From positions 62,001-126,000 of the forward strand of contig NZ_RQZG01000003.1 of the NCBI RefSeq assembly GCF_003859805.1: a stretch of DNA of 64,000 nucleotides. Reading direction: 5' to 3'. A program made the translations under genes and the position numbers. Within the stretch, counting starts at the first letter, position 1, and every line of letters starts with the position of its first letter. This DNA comes from Arachnia propionica. GTDB taxonomy: Bacteria > Actinomycetota > Actinomycetes > Propionibacteriales > Propionibacteriaceae. The notes under the pieces were generated by a model. The model did not search any database, was not told the DNA's origin, and saw only the letters and a list, made by a program, of their open reading frames with translations. Positions 27,640 through 37,419 of this stretch are shown piece after piece.

Positions 27640-27719
27640 GGCACTGGTCTTTCTGGTTGGTTGATGGCAGGCCAGTCTAGCGTGCCCGCCGACCAGGACC
27701 AACGGGGCCGAGGTTCGGC

Positions 27720-28508
27720 TCAGCGCCCCTGCTCGGCGACGTCCGGCTTGCTCGCCGCGATGTGTCGGAAGTAGTCCGCGTAGTGGAGCTTCGAGGCCGC
27801 TGCCTCGTCCAGCACCACGAGGGCACTCGGGTGGAACTGGAGGATGGATGCGGGGCACATCGCCGAGACCGGACCCTCGACCATCGCCTCGACCGCATCG
27901 GCCTTGTGCTCGCCTGTGACGACCATCACCAGGTGCTTGGCCTCCATGATGGTGCCGAGGCCCTGGGTGACACAGTGGGTCGGAACCTGCTCACCCTCGG
28001 CGAAGAAACGCGCATTGTCGTCGCGGGTGCGCTGGGTGAGGGTCTTGACCCGGGTGCGGGAGGCGAAGGAGGAGGTGGGTTCGTTGAAACCGATGTGCCC
28101 GTTGCTGCCGATGCCGAGCACCTGGACGTCGACACCACCGGCGTCCTTGATGGCCCGGTCGTACTCGGCAGCGGCCGCTGCGAGGTCCTCAGCGCTGCCG
28201 TCGGGAACGTGCACCCGGGCGGGGTTCATGCGCAGTGGTTCGACGACGGTGCGTCGGATGGTCTGCTTGTAGCTCAGCTCGTGCTCGGGATCGATGCCGA
28301 CGTACTCGTCGAGGGCGAACCCGATGGCGTGGGAGAAGTCGATGTCCCCCAGGACCGCGCGGCGCGCCAGCTCCTCGTACAGGGCGATCGGTGAGCTGCC
28401 CGTCGCGAGCCCGAGCACCGGGGTGGGGAGGCCGAAGAGCCAGTCGATCACCCGATCCGCCGCGATCTCGCCGACCTGACGCTCGTCGGAACAGATGACA
28501 ACTTCCAT
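27720..28508 (-). CDS. nagB: Glucosamine-6-phosphate deaminase
   Basis: A 262-residue enzyme that converts glucosamine-6-phosphate to fructose-6-phosphate and ammonia. Visible motifs are the phosphate loop LGLATGSSP, FALDEYVGI with the catalytic Asp, and LGIGSNGHIGFNEP. AGGAGG lies six bases upstream of the ATG. It completes the pathway begun by NagA. An inverted repeat GTTCAT-N12-ATGAAC about 40 bases upstream is a candidate operator. Confidence 0.95.
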   Translation of the reverse strand: MEVVICSDERQVGEIAADRVIDWLFGLPTPVLGLATGSSPIALYEELARRAVLGDIDFSHAIGFALDEYVGIDPEHELSYKQTIRRTVVEPLRMNPARVHVPDGSAEDLAAAAAEYDRAIKDAGGVDVQVLGIGSNGHIGFNEPTSSFASRTRVKTLTQRTRDDNARFFAEGEQVPTHCVTQGLGTIMEAKHLVMVVTGEHKADAVEAMVEGPVSAMCPASILQFHPSALVVLDEAAASKLHYADYFRHIAASKPDVAEQGR

Positions 28509-28546
28509 CGTTGGCCTCCTGGGGAACGGGTTCCACCCACAGAATT

Positions 28547-28570
28547 GTTCATGTGGGACGCAAAATGAAC
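28547..28570. promoter_or_regulatory. Inverted repeat upstream of nagB, possible operator
   Basis: GTTCAT (28547-28552) and ATGAAC (28565-28570) are separated by 12 bases, 39 bases upstream of nagB and about 96 bases upstream of the divergent gene. A GntR- or ROK-type sugar regulator would fit by position only. Confidence 0.35.
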
Positions 28571-28665
28571 ACTACGCAGCCGGAAACTGTGCAGCATCCC
28601 CAGCAGGAGGTTCGACGGACAAATGCTCAACCGGGGTGCGCGCAGCGCGCGATACTGTAGGTCCC

Positions 28666-29364
28666 ATGGCTTCCTGGACCGACGGTGCGGCGTACGCGCC
28701 GCTGACACGACCAGACGGTTTCGCCGAGCCCCTGGCCGATCCGTTGCCCCGGGCCGAGCCGACACCGGCCGTCACCGCCGGGGCGATCGCCCCACCCAGC
28801 GGCTTCGCCCCGATGCCCCCCGCCCCCGCATTGGCCGAGCTCGGGGTCCCGGTGTCCGTGACCCGCGACCCGGGGCGGCCCTTCGAGGTGCGTTCCGCTC
28901 TGCTCACCGCCACCCCTGACCTCGGTGGCCACCGGGATCCACGGGCGCCGTTCCAGATCACCACCTCCCTCTCGGCACCGGGGCAGCCAGCCCTCATGCC
29001 CCCCGATCCCAGCGAGCTCATGGCAGCCCCGGCCCACCCCTACGGCCCCTACGGCGCACCGGCTCAACTGACTCCGGAGCGGCTCCATGCGCAGCGAGGA
29101 CTCATCACGATCGCGGGGTGCGCATTCCTGCTGACGATGCTGGTGCCGGTCGCCGCGCCCTACCTGTTCGCCACCGCCGGGGTGATGCTGCTGCGCACCT
29201 CCCGTGAGGGTCGGCAGTTCGCCTGGGCGGCCTTCGGGATCGCCCTGCTGACCTGGATCGCCAGTTTCGTCGGTGCGGCGACGATCGCAGCCGATCTGGT
29301 GCGCTGGGTGGGGGCCTGCTTCGGGATCACCTGCCTGGTGTGGGCGTTCAACCGTCGCCCCTGA
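28666..29364 (+). CDS. Proline-rich integral membrane protein
   Basis: A 232-residue protein. Residues 1-130 are Pro/Ala-rich and disordered (EPLADPLPRAEPTPAVTAG; HPYGPYGAPAQLTPERLHAQ). Residues 145-230 form three to four membrane helices (GLITIAGCAFLLTMLVPVAA, LFATAGVMLL, AAFGIALLTWIASFVGAA, WVGACFGITCLVWAF). A TACTGT hexamer lies seven bases before ATG 28666, so the mRNA is probably leaderless. Function is unknown. Its end overlaps the convergent NUDIX gene by 17 bases. Confidence 0.75.
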   Translation: MASWTDGAAYAPLTRPDGFAEPLADPLPRAEPTPAVTAGAIAPPSGFAPMPPAPALAELGVPVSVTRDPGRPFEVRSALLTATPDLGGHRDPRAPFQITTSLSAPGQPALMPPDPSELMAAPAHPYGPYGAPAQLTPERLHAQRGLITIAGCAFLLTMLVPVAAPYLFATAGVMLLRTSREGRQFAWAAFGIALLTWIASFVGAATIAADLVRWVGACFGITCLVWAFNRRP

Positions 29365-29875
29365 CCCTCTGCCACTCGGCATCGGTGAGTGGCACCGTCG
29401 ATTCCTCCCGGGTCCCGAGGTCCGTCGGGCACCCGGGTATCGCTGCCACCAGCTCCGGCAGTCGGTTCGGCCACAGGGCATCCGGGAGGTGGTCCAACCG
29501 GTGCCAGGCCGCACCTTTCATGCGTTGCCGCTCCCACGGGGTCCAGCCGCTGAGATCAGGGACGAAGCGAGGCACCACCGCCCGGTAGAACACGTCCTGC
29601 TGGACCCGGATCCGGTCCGAGTAGCCGTGCACGGCGACGCCACCACCGACCGGACCCACGAGCTGTGACGAGGTGAGCTCGAAGCCGGTCTCCTCGGCGA
29701 CCTCACGGCAGGCGGCCTCCAGGGCGGGCTCGCCGTCGTCGATGCCGCCGCCCGGCACCACCCACCAACTGGAGGTCGGGACGCCGGGGTCGGAGTCGTT
29801 GATGAGCAGCACCTCCGTCCCGGCCAGGAGCAGTACCCGCACACCGTGCCGGAACTTGATCGGTCTCACTGGCAC
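29348..29875 (-). CDS. NUDIX hydrolase
   Basis: A 175-residue NUDIX protein with a complete Nudix box (GGGIDDGE, then CREVAEETGF; G-x5-E-x7-REV-x-EE-x-GF) near residues 43-65. It hydrolyses a nucleoside diphosphate linked to another group; the substrate cannot be told. Its start overlaps the end of the CutC-like gene by 10 bases, so the two are co-translated. Confidence 0.88.
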   Translation of the reverse strand: MPVRPIKFRHGVRVLLLAGTEVLLINDSDPGVPTSSWWVVPGGGIDDGEPALEAACREVAEETGFELTSSQLVGPVGGGVAVHGYSDRIRVQQDVFYRAVVPRFVPDLSGWTPWERQRMKGAAWHRLDHLPDALWPNRLPELVAAIPGCPTDLGTREESTVPLTDAEWQRVRGDG

Positions 29876-30582
29876 GCTGTGCGCTCCCGTTCGTGGGCCA
29901 CCTGTTCGTCGATGAGATCACGCCAGGTCCGCACCAGGTCCGAGTCCACCCACGCCTTGTAACTGCCGCCGGGCCTGGCCGGGCTGCCGATGTGGAAGGC
30001 CCTCACCCCGGAACGCACCAGCCACGGCACGTGCTCGGGTTGCAGTCCTCCTCCGGCCATGGTGAGGGCGGCGATCCGGGGATTGGCACCGGCACGCCGG
30101 AGCAGGTCGTCCAGGCCGTGCTCGACACCGCGCACCGAACCAGCCGTGAGCACCTGGTCGAGCCGGGGCATCGCCAGCAGATCGGCCCAGGCGTCATCGG
30201 TCTGGAGGCAGTGGTCGATGGCACGGTGGAAGGTCCAGGGCCACTCCCCCGTCTCCAGCAGCTCGCCACAGACCTCCAGATCCACCCCGGCGTGACCGTT
30301 GAGGAAACCGAACACCACCCCGTCGGCTCCCTCCCCCAGGTAGGCGGAGATCAGCCCCTTCATGCGGGTGAGTTCCCCTCCGTCGGTGCGGAAACCTTCC
30401 CGAAGGCGCACCATGGGACGGATCTGGATGGAGGTGGCCCGCCTGGCCTTGGCAACCATGCGCGGCTCGGGCGACAGACCGTCGTGGTCCATGGTGCCGA
30501 GCAACTCGACGCGGTCGGCCCCGCCCTCCTCGGCCCGACGCGCGTCGTCGGCATGGAGCGCAATCACTTCCAACAGGCTCAT
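29866..30582 (-). CDS. cutC: CutC-family copper homeostasis protein
   Basis: A 238-residue TIM-barrel of the CutC family. It opens LLEVIALHADDARRAEEGGADRVELL and has IQIRPMVRLREGF, GADGVVFGFLNGHAGVDLEV, TFHRAID and the LTAGSVRGVEHGLDDL block, all typical of CutC. The family is annotated for copper homeostasis, but its biochemical activity is poorly established. It heads a two-gene operon with the NUDIX gene. Confidence 0.88.
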   Translation of the reverse strand: MSLLEVIALHADDARRAEEGGADRVELLGTMDHDGLSPEPRMVAKARRATSIQIRPMVRLREGFRTDGGELTRMKGLISAYLGEGADGVVFGFLNGHAGVDLEVCGELLETGEWPWTFHRAIDHCLQTDDAWADLLAMPRLDQVLTAGSVRGVEHGLDDLLRRAGANPRIAALTMAGGGLQPEHVPWLVRSGVRAFHIGSPARPGGSYKAWVDSDLVRTWRDLIDEQVAHERERTACQ

Positions 30583-30643
30583 GGGACAAGTCTGCCTCAC
30601 ACGACCGTTCCGAGCTGACCCGGTGAGATCGCATCGCACACTG

Positions 30644-31421
30644 TCATGTTCCAATCCCACGGCTCCCTTGTCTCGGTCTGTTGATGCCGGTGCGCGCCTG
30701 AGATGCACTCGAGGGGCTGCTCTTGGCACCTTGTACCGCTTCAGCAGCACGTGTGGGGAACGACAACCGGGCACGTTCTGCGGCACGCCACGCAGCGTCT
30801 CGTTCCTCCGGCGAAGCCGCCGAGCTGACGATCTGATCGAACATCTGACACAGCGGCCCGAAGTCCTGCTGCTCGGCTGCCGCTCGGCTCGCCTGATCGT
30901 TGGTCGCGCCGTGCACGGTACGCCAGTCGAGTTGCCACCCGGCGTCACGGGCGACACGGTTCCAGAACACTCGTTGTGCTCTACCGTTCCCCTCACGGAA
31001 CGGGTGCACGTAGTTGAACTGATCGTAGTGATGAGCAAGACGCTCAATGAACTGCTCTCTGTTCATACCCCGTCATACCCCGCAGCTCGCCATCAGCGCG
31101 CAGCTCTTCCGCACAGTACACGGATGCGCGTCCGATCATCGACACGGGAAGGAAGAACTGGGCTCCCTCGACGTTCTTTCGGATGTCGACCGTGCGCAGC
31201 TCACCAGCCCAGTCGTAGACGTCCTGGAACAGGTGACGGTGGATCGCGCGCAACTCGTTGAGATCGCTGGTCGGCGGCACCGGGTGTTCCATGAGTTGCA
31301 CCAGGCGAGTGAACGAAAGATCGCCCTCCATCAGGTCGAGAGCCTGCTGTGTACGTGCGCCGACCTTGTTCCTCAGCAGTCCCGTCTCAGGGTCGAGATA
31401 CGGGTCGACGAACTCAGTCAA
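30644..31421 (-). pseudogene. VbhT/Fic-type AMP-transferase toxin, frameshifted by a 10-bp duplication
   Basis: Two consecutive frames make one Fic protein of about 255 residues. The upstream frame has the Fic N-terminal part (FVDPYLDPETGLLRNKVG, LRAIHRHLFQDVYDWAGELR). The downstream frame has the catalytic motif HPFREGNGRAQR, complete. They meet at a 10-base tandem duplication at 31063-31082; removing one copy restores a single frame. The TTG at 31421, overlapping the antitoxin gene by eight bases, is the likely start. Fic toxins transfer AMP to target proteins such as gyrase or topoisomerase IV. The downstream frame begins with an ATG right at the junction, so a catalytic-domain fragment could still be made. 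Confidence 0.85.
31063..31082. repeat. 10-bp tandem duplication inside the fic gene
   Basis: TCATACCCCG occurs twice in direct succession. It shifts the fic frame by one base net; loss of one copy would repair it. Confidence 0.95.
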
Positions 31422-31611
31422 GGCCGTAGCGCGCCCGGGCACGGGCCACCAGCTCGTCGGAGTCGATGCGGCCAGCGATGTACTCCTGGGCATCCTCACG
31501 ACAGGCCTGGCTCACTGACAGCCCTTCCATCTCATTGCTGTGGATTGCCTCGGCCACGTACCGCTCGCGCTCGGCTTCGGTCGTGGTGGTGGTCGCTGAT
31601 TCGGTGGCCAC
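31414..31611 (-). CDS. VbhA/FicA-type antitoxin
   Basis: A 65-residue helical protein with the Fic-inhibitory motif [ST]xxxE[GN] seen as SNEMEG, followed by LSVSQACREDAQEYIAGRID and a closing ARARYGLD, as in VbhA antitoxins. In the family the Glu of this motif blocks ATP binding in the Fic active site. GTG at 31611 is chosen because AGGAGGAG lies five bases upstream. It overlaps the fic gene downstream. The antitoxin is intact although the toxin frame is broken. Confidence 0.85.
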   Translation of the reverse strand: MATESATTTTTEAERERYVAEAIHSNEMEGLSVSQACREDAQEYIAGRIDSDELVARARARYGLD

Positions 31612-31691
31612 AGGTGCTCCTCCTGCTCGGTACCACGTCCATTCTAGAGAGTGCAGGGACAGGAGTTCGGGGCTCCAGACCGCCGCCCCTC

Positions 31692-32338
31692 TCACGCCTC
31701 GGTCTGCTCAGCAGAGCTCAACAGTGAGCCCCACCAGTGAGCGAAGACGGGGCATCGTTCCAGGATCGCCCCCAGACCGACCTCTGCTATCCACTGCGGC
31801 CCGTGAAGCACCTTGGAGTAGTCCGAGCGGATGGCAAGCAGTCGCTTCGACGGCGCCAGGTCGGGTCGTGAATTCACCTTCTCCGGCCCTCCTGCTTCGT
31901 CGATGGCGGCGCGCAGTGAGGCAATCTGCTTGGGCTTGAGCCAGTCCCCTCCCGGCACCGGCATCAATGGCCGCGAGCACCCAGGCCTCCGTCTCGTGCG
32001 GAACCACCAAGGGGTTGAACCTCGAGGAGGCGTACTCAGCGTGCAGGGCCTCCGTCACTTTTTCCCAATCCTGAAGCTGATCCCCTGAGCGCCCAGGAGC
32101 TCTCTTCGGGTATCCGTAGAGGTCCACGAGCAGGCCCACCGCCGCCCAGTGCTTCTCCTCCAGCAGCGGTCGCAGCTTGTCGTGGTAGTGGCGCCACGAC
32201 CCACCGCCGTGATGTCCCTGAGGTGCACACCACGATGAGCTGCAGCACGATGCCGTGTTCCCGGGCCGCCGGAGCCAGCACCTGAGCCACCACCCGCTCC
32301 TCGGTCTGCCCCTCCACCAGCAGGGCGATCTGCCTCAT
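31692..32338 (-). pseudogene. DUF4276 (TOPRIM-like) protein with two single-base frameshifts
   Basis: Three frames join into one DUF4276 protein of about 215 residues: MRQIALLVEGQTEE (TOPRIM-like EGQTE), then HHGGGSWRHYHDK, LLVDLYGYPKRAPG and HETEAWVLAAID, then GDWLKPKQ, PEKVN, APSKRL and CPVFAHW. One extra base near 32215 and another near 31950 account for both shifts. The start forms an ATGA overlap with the AAA ATPase gene. DUF4276 proteins pair with OLD-like AAA ATPases and are thought to be the nuclease half of a defence-like system. Homopolymer-free single-base insertions make true decay likely, but sequence error is possible. Confidence 0.8.
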
Positions 32339-33483
32339 CTGATCCCCTCCAGAACCGAGGGCCGCCCGCCGAGCAGGTTCATCTCCCACATGGTCCCGAC
32401 GGAGAAATCCTCCAGGAAACCAGCGAGTTCCTCAGGGTTCGGTCGGGTGGCGACGGTGGCCCCGTTCCGGCGTTCCAGGACCACCACCTCCGCCAGGTCG
32501 AAGTGGGACAGCAGAGGAACCGACTGGGTGGCAAGTATCACGCGGTGCCCGGTGCGGCCTGCGATGTGCACCATCTCGGCCAGGACCGTGATGGCGGCCG
32601 GGTGCAGGCCCAGCTCCGGTTCGTCCAGCACGACGGTGCTGGGCAGGTCCGGCCCCAGCAGCAGGGTCGCCAGGCAGATGAAACGCAGGGTGCCGTCGCT
32701 GGCCTCCCGGGCCATGAAGGTGCGGTCCATGCCCTGCTGACGCCACCGCAGACGAATCCGCTCCGTGCCGGGATTGGGCTCCAGCACGAAGTCGTCGAAG
32801 AAGGGGGTGACGTGCCGGACCGCGGTCACGATGTCTCGGTAGTGCTGCGGGTGCTGCTGCTTGACGCGCAGCAGGTAGGCCGCGATGTTCCCGGCATCCG
32901 ATCTGAGCGCGATGTCGTCGCCCACCGTCGACCAGCCCTTGACCGGGGCACCTGCGCTGACATCGTCGAAGTGGAAGACCCGGCACCCGGCCAACAGCTG
33001 CGTGACGTGGCGGGCGAAGTTGCGCTGCCACTCGTCCTCGGCCTGTTCCGTCACACGGCGGGCCCGGCTGCTGGTTGCCTCCACGGGCACCCCGTCGTGG
33101 AAACGCACCCTGAGCTCTCGATCATCGAGGAAGAACCACTCCTTCAGCATGGCCCGATCGTCATCCGCGGGCCTCAGCTCCACCCGGTAACCACAGGTGC
33201 AGTTGTGCTCATCAGGGGTGGAGTGCACCTCGATCCGCGAGACGGGTGCCCTGCCGTCGGTCCCCTCGAAGATGAGCCCGTCCATCCCACCTCGGTTGAG
33301 GATCTGCTGCTGGAACGAGTCGTCCCAGATGCGGGAGATCAGCTCCAGGGCACCGATCACGTTCGACTTGCCCGAGCCGTTGGCCCCGATCAGGACCGTG
33401 ACATCCGTGGTGACCTCCAGGTCCAGCTCCCTCACCGAGCCCAGACCCTCGATGACGAGCCGTCCCAACCTCGCAGTGGTCAT
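32335..33483 (-). CDS. AAA (OLD/AAA15-type) ATPase, partner of DUF4276
   Basis: A 382-residue ABC-like ATPase of the SMC/OLD type with Walker A GANGSGKSN (K39), the signature-like EASDGTLRFICLA, Walker B TVVLDEPELGLHP, and an H-loop ILATQSVPLL. The middle contains HNCTCGYRVEL. It starts six bases after a TAAGGT hexamer, suggesting a leaderless message. It is coupled (ATGA) to the DUF4276 gene. AAA-DUF4276 pairs are predicted anti-phage or DNA-damage modules; here only the ATPase is intact. Confidence 0.85.
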   Translation of the reverse strand: MTTARLGRLVIEGLGSVRELDLEVTTDVTVLIGANGSGKSNVIGALELISRIWDDSFQQQILNRGGMDGLIFEGTDGRAPVSRIEVHSTPDEHNCTCGYRVELRPADDDRAMLKEWFFLDDRELRVRFHDGVPVEATSSRARRVTEQAEDEWQRNFARHVTQLLAGCRVFHFDDVSAGAPVKGWSTVGDDIALRSDAGNIAAYLLRVKQQHPQHYRDIVTAVRHVTPFFDDFVLEPNPGTERIRLRWRQQGMDRTFMAREASDGTLRFICLATLLLGPDLPSTVVLDEPELGLHPAAITVLAEMVHIAGRTGHRVILATQSVPLLSHFDLAEVVVLERRNGATVATRPNPEELAGFLEDFSVGTMWEMNLLGGRPSVLEGIR

Positions 33484-33541
33484 CCCCTCACCTTAGCGGG
33501 TGCGCGGATGGGTCACAGGACTGTCATCACCGCGCACCCCT

Positions 33542-33619
33542 GAGCACGAATCGCCGTTCTGCTTGATTTTGGACCGTTTCACAGGGGGCCTCGAGCAGGC
33601 AGAACGGCGATTCGTGCCC
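33542..33619. repeat. 78-base palindromic element, copy 3 (best preserved)
   Basis: Perfect 19-base arms GCACGAATCGCCGTTCTGC (33544-33562) and the inverse complement (33599-33617) enclose a 36-base loop. The loop contains GATTTTGGACCGTTTCACAG, nearly the same as copy 2. It lies just upstream of the AAA ATPase gene, in the gap before the groL terminator. Confidence 0.85.
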
Positions 33620-33660
33620 ATGGGGAGGGGCTGGGGGAGTTGGCAGCTAGCGGCGCTGTT

Positions 33661-33700
33661 CGTGCGTCCTCGCGCACCCTCGTGTGTCCTCGCGCGTCCT
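33661..33700. repeat. Two imperfect 20-base tandem copies
   Basis: CGTGCGTCCTCGCGCACCCT is followed directly by CGTGTGTCCTCGCGCGTCCT, identical at 17 of 20 positions. No role is visible. Confidence 0.7.
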
Positions 33701-33711
33701 CCCAGCGAGTG

Positions 33712-33757
33712 CCCAGACGACGGGGCGGCCCCGGGTGGGACCGCCCCGTCGTCTGGG
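33712..33757 (-). terminator. groL terminator
   Basis: A perfect 17-base stem (CCCAGACGACGGGGCGG and its inverse complement) with a 12-base loop begins nine bases after the groL stop in the direction of transcription. Confidence 0.85.
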
Positions 33758-33766
33758 TTCAGCGGA

Positions 33767-35545
<1,779 letters not shown>

Positions 35546-35571
35546 TTAGCACTCAACCCAAAGAGTGCCAA
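35546..35571. promoter_or_regulatory. CIRCE operator 2 of groL, 8-base spacer
   Basis: TTAGCACTC-N8-GAGTGCCAA. The arms fit the CIRCE consensus, but the spacer is eight bases instead of nine. It lies nine bases from operator 1, farther from groL. Confidence 0.85.
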
Positions 35572-35604
35572 CACATGGCACCTCCGGAGGACATGCACAC
35601 TTTT

Positions 35605-35612
35605 CTGTACAG
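35605..35612. promoter_or_regulatory. YefM-type operator palindrome
   Basis: CTGTACAG carries the TGTACA core known for YefM-YoeB operators in other bacteria. It lies 13 bases before the yefM start, directly upstream of its AGGAGG. Confidence 0.65.
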
Positions 35613-35625
35613 CAGGAGGTGCAGG

Positions 35626-35883
35626 ATGACAACCTTGACCTGCACGGAATCCCGAGCCAGGTACGCAGAGGTGCTCGACGCCGTGGTGGACGACCGCGAG
35701 GAGATCGTCATCACACGCTCCACTCACGACCCGGTGGTGACCGTCTCCCTGGCCGAGTACGAATCACTCCGCGAAACTGCCATGCTGCTCCGCTCCCCCG
35801 CGAACGCACGCCGCTTGCTGGATGCGGTGGAGCGGCTGGAGTCCGGCGGTGGCACGGTGCACGACCTGCTCGAGGACGACTGA
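35626..35883 (+). CDS. yefM: YefM/Phd-family antitoxin
   Basis: An 85-residue antitoxin. The N-terminal part has the YefM DNA-binding fold (TCTESRARYAEVLDAVVDD, then EIVITRSTHDPVVTVSLAEYESLRET) and the C-terminal acidic tail (GGGTVHDLLEDD) is the toxin-binding part. AGGAGG lies seven bases before ATG 35626. It should bind and neutralise the YoeB toxin encoded two bases downstream and repress the operon at the TGTACA palindrome. It diverges from groL. Confidence 0.93.
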   Translation: MTTLTCTESRARYAEVLDAVVDDREEIVITRSTHDPVVTVSLAEYESLRETAMLLRSPANARRLLDAVERLESGGGTVHDLLEDD

Positions 35884-35884
35884 G

Positions 35885-36142
35885 ATGGACCTCGCTTGGG
35901 ACGACACCGCGTGGGAGGACTACCTCTGGTGGCAGGCGCAGGATCGCCGCGTCCTGAAGCGGATCAACCAGCTGGTGCGAGACATCCAGCGCAACGGCAA
36001 CGAAGGCATCGGCACACCCGAGGCGCTGCGTCACGGACTGACTGGCCACTGGTCCCGTCGGATCACCGACGAGCACCGGCTCGTGTACCGGATCGAAGCC
36101 GACCATGTGGGAATCGCCGCCTGCCGTTACCACTACGGCTGA
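35885..36142 (+). CDS. yoeB: YoeB/Txe-family mRNA endoribonuclease toxin
   Basis: An 85-residue RelE-fold toxin that cleaves mRNA on the ribosome. It shows the YoeB pattern: WDDTAWEDYLWWQAQDRRVLKRINQLV, then EALRH, WSRRITDEHRLVYRI and the C-terminal ACRYHYG with the catalytic His. The gene looks intact. Its ATG follows the yefM stop (TGAG-ATG), so the pair is co-translated. Confidence 0.93.
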   Translation: MDLAWDDTAWEDYLWWQAQDRRVLKRINQLVRDIQRNGNEGIGTPEALRHGLTGHWSRRITDEHRLVYRIEADHVGIAACRYHYG

Positions 36143-36166
36143 GCAGCCGAGCAGTACCATCCGAGC

Positions 36167-36511
36167 ATGACGAAGCGGCAGGCCCCGGCTGAGAAGAAGG
36201 CTCTCGACCGCAGACGGCGGATCGACTCGTGGGGCGAGAACCAGAAGTCGTCGCGCCGCAACATCCCGTTGAGGCGACGGCGACTCGAGAAGGCCCATCG
36301 TCGACGGGTCAGCGCTGAGCTACGGCTGGGGGTCGACGCCGAGCCGGGCGCGATCCGTCGCGAGGCGATGCACAAGTGGGCCGGGGAGACCCTGGCGGAT
36401 GCGATCGATCGAAAACTCCGGCGTCGTTCCCGGGATGCCGCTGAGCCCCGTCGCAGCGTTTCCACCAGGCTCCGCCGGGCCGCCCGTCGGCGGCACAGGT
36501 CGAGGCACTGA
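36167..36511 (+). CDS. Small, strongly basic protein of unknown function
   Basis: A 114-residue protein with about one third Arg, Lys or His, in runs such as DRRRRIDS, RRRRLEKAHRRRVSAE and the tail RLRRAARRRHRSRH. The middle (AIRREAMHKWAGETLADAIDRKL) could form a helix. It may bind nucleic acid. A TACCAT hexamer six bases before ATG 36167 fits the leaderless pattern seen at other genes in this window and supports a real start. No family is recognised. Confidence 0.6.
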   Translation: MTKRQAPAEKKALDRRRRIDSWGENQKSSRRNIPLRRRRLEKAHRRRVSAELRLGVDAEPGAIRREAMHKWAGETLADAIDRKLRRRSRDAAEPRRSVSTRLRRAARRRHRSRH

Positions 36512-37013
36512 AGGGGACACCACGATCTGGCTGCGCAACCTGGCCAACCTGGCCAACCTCAGCACCCCGCTGGGGCTGGTGCTCGCCGTCGCCTTCCGGG
36601 GGCGGCTGCGGAGGGCAGAGGGCCTGATCTGGGCCGAGCACGCCCACGTACCGCTGCCCGCCGGGGCGATCACCGTCGGCTCGGTGGTGCTCATCCCTCG
36701 TCAGGGCCTGGACGATCTCATCGCCTGGAACCCCGAGGTGGTGGGGCACGAGTCGGAGCACGCCTGGCAGTACGCCTACTGCCTCGGACTGCCGTTCATC
36801 CCCGCCTACCTGATGACGATGGCGTGGTCGTGGCTGCGCACCGGCGACCGAGCGGCTGCGAACCACTTCGAGGTGCAGGCCGGGCTGGTCGAGGGCGGCT
36901 ACCGGGAGCTTCCCACACGGCCACTCCGCGACGGGCTGCGGGAGCTGCGACGGCTCACCAGCCGGGCAGTCGGACGAGTGCGTGCCGCATTCCGACGAGC
37001 TCCTCGTCGATGA
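36435..37013 (+). CDS. Putative HExxH-motif protein
   Basis: A protein of up to about 192 residues with a zinc-protease-like HESEHAWQYAYCLG motif in the middle, preceded by a short beta-rich part (GAITVGSVVLIPRQGLDDLIAWNP) and followed by a hydrophobic stretch (PFIPAYLMTMAWSWL) and a basic tail. HExxH suggests a metallopeptidase, but the third ligand is not clear. The start is uncertain: ATG 36435 lies inside the preceding gene, and no good start follows the AAGGGG at the end of that gene. Its end overlaps the convergent macro-domain gene by 59 bases. Confidence 0.55.
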   Translation: MPLSPVAAFPPGSAGPPVGGTGRGTEGDTTIWLRNLANLANLSTPLGLVLAVAFRGRLRRAEGLIWAEHAHVPLPAGAITVGSVVLIPRQGLDDLIAWNPEVVGHESEHAWQYAYCLGLPFIPAYLMTMAWSWLRTGDRAAANHFEVQAGLVEGGYRELPTRPLRDGLRELRRLTSRAVGRVRAAFRRAPRR

Positions 37014-37413
37014 TCTCCGCGATCGTGTCCCAGTCTCCGCCTGCCAACCCGGCCCCGATCAGCGGGTAGCCGATCCGAGCATCCGGGAAATCACGCGCCA
37101 CCGCCCGGAACACCGAGCGCATGGCGTCGTGGTCGACCTTCGGTCCCCTGCCCCGATAGGTGAACTGGGTGTAGGCATTGACGACGGTGAAACTCACGCC
37201 GTCGCGTTCGACGAGGGCGCTGGAGTACGTGCCGAGTTTCCCCCGGTCGCCGCGTTCGGTGGCCAGATCAGCCTGCCACGCCTCGGGGAAGTGCTGCTTG
37301 ATCGCCCTGGCGATGCCAGCTCCCATCGTGACGAAACAGTTGCAGCCGTGCACGATGACGTCGAACTCCCCGGCGAGGGCGAGCCCGATCAGGTCCCCCG
37401 TGATGGTCCTCAC
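36955..37413 (-). CDS. Macro-domain protein
   Basis: A 152-residue macro domain, covering almost the whole protein. Features are VIVHGCNCFVTMGAGIARAIKQHFPE near residue 20-45 for ADP-ribose binding and IGYPLIGAGLAGGDW near the end. Such proteins bind or remove ADP-ribose or its derivatives from proteins or nucleic acids. It starts with GTG and follows the YchJ-like gene by six bases on the same strand. Confidence 0.9.
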   Translation of the reverse strand: MRTITGDLIGLALAGEFDVIVHGCNCFVTMGAGIARAIKQHFPEAWQADLATERGDRGKLGTYSSALVERDGVSFTVVNAYTQFTYRGRGPKVDHDAMRSVFRAVARDFPDARIGYPLIGAGLAGGDWDTIAEIIDEELVGMRHALVRLPGW

Positions 37414-37419
37414 GTCGTC

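Noticed and set aside
28495..28665. Upstream extension of the membrane protein at 28666
   Set aside because: It would run through the nagB promoter region, and the TACTGT hexamer next to ATG 28666 explains the start.
31063..31082. Programmed ribosomal frameshift in fic
   Set aside because: The site is an exact 10-bp duplication and has no slippery heptamer or stimulatory structure, so a mutation is the simpler cause.
33661..33700. CRISPR-like repeats
   Set aside because: There are only two imperfect adjacent copies with no spacers, and no cas gene is present in the window.
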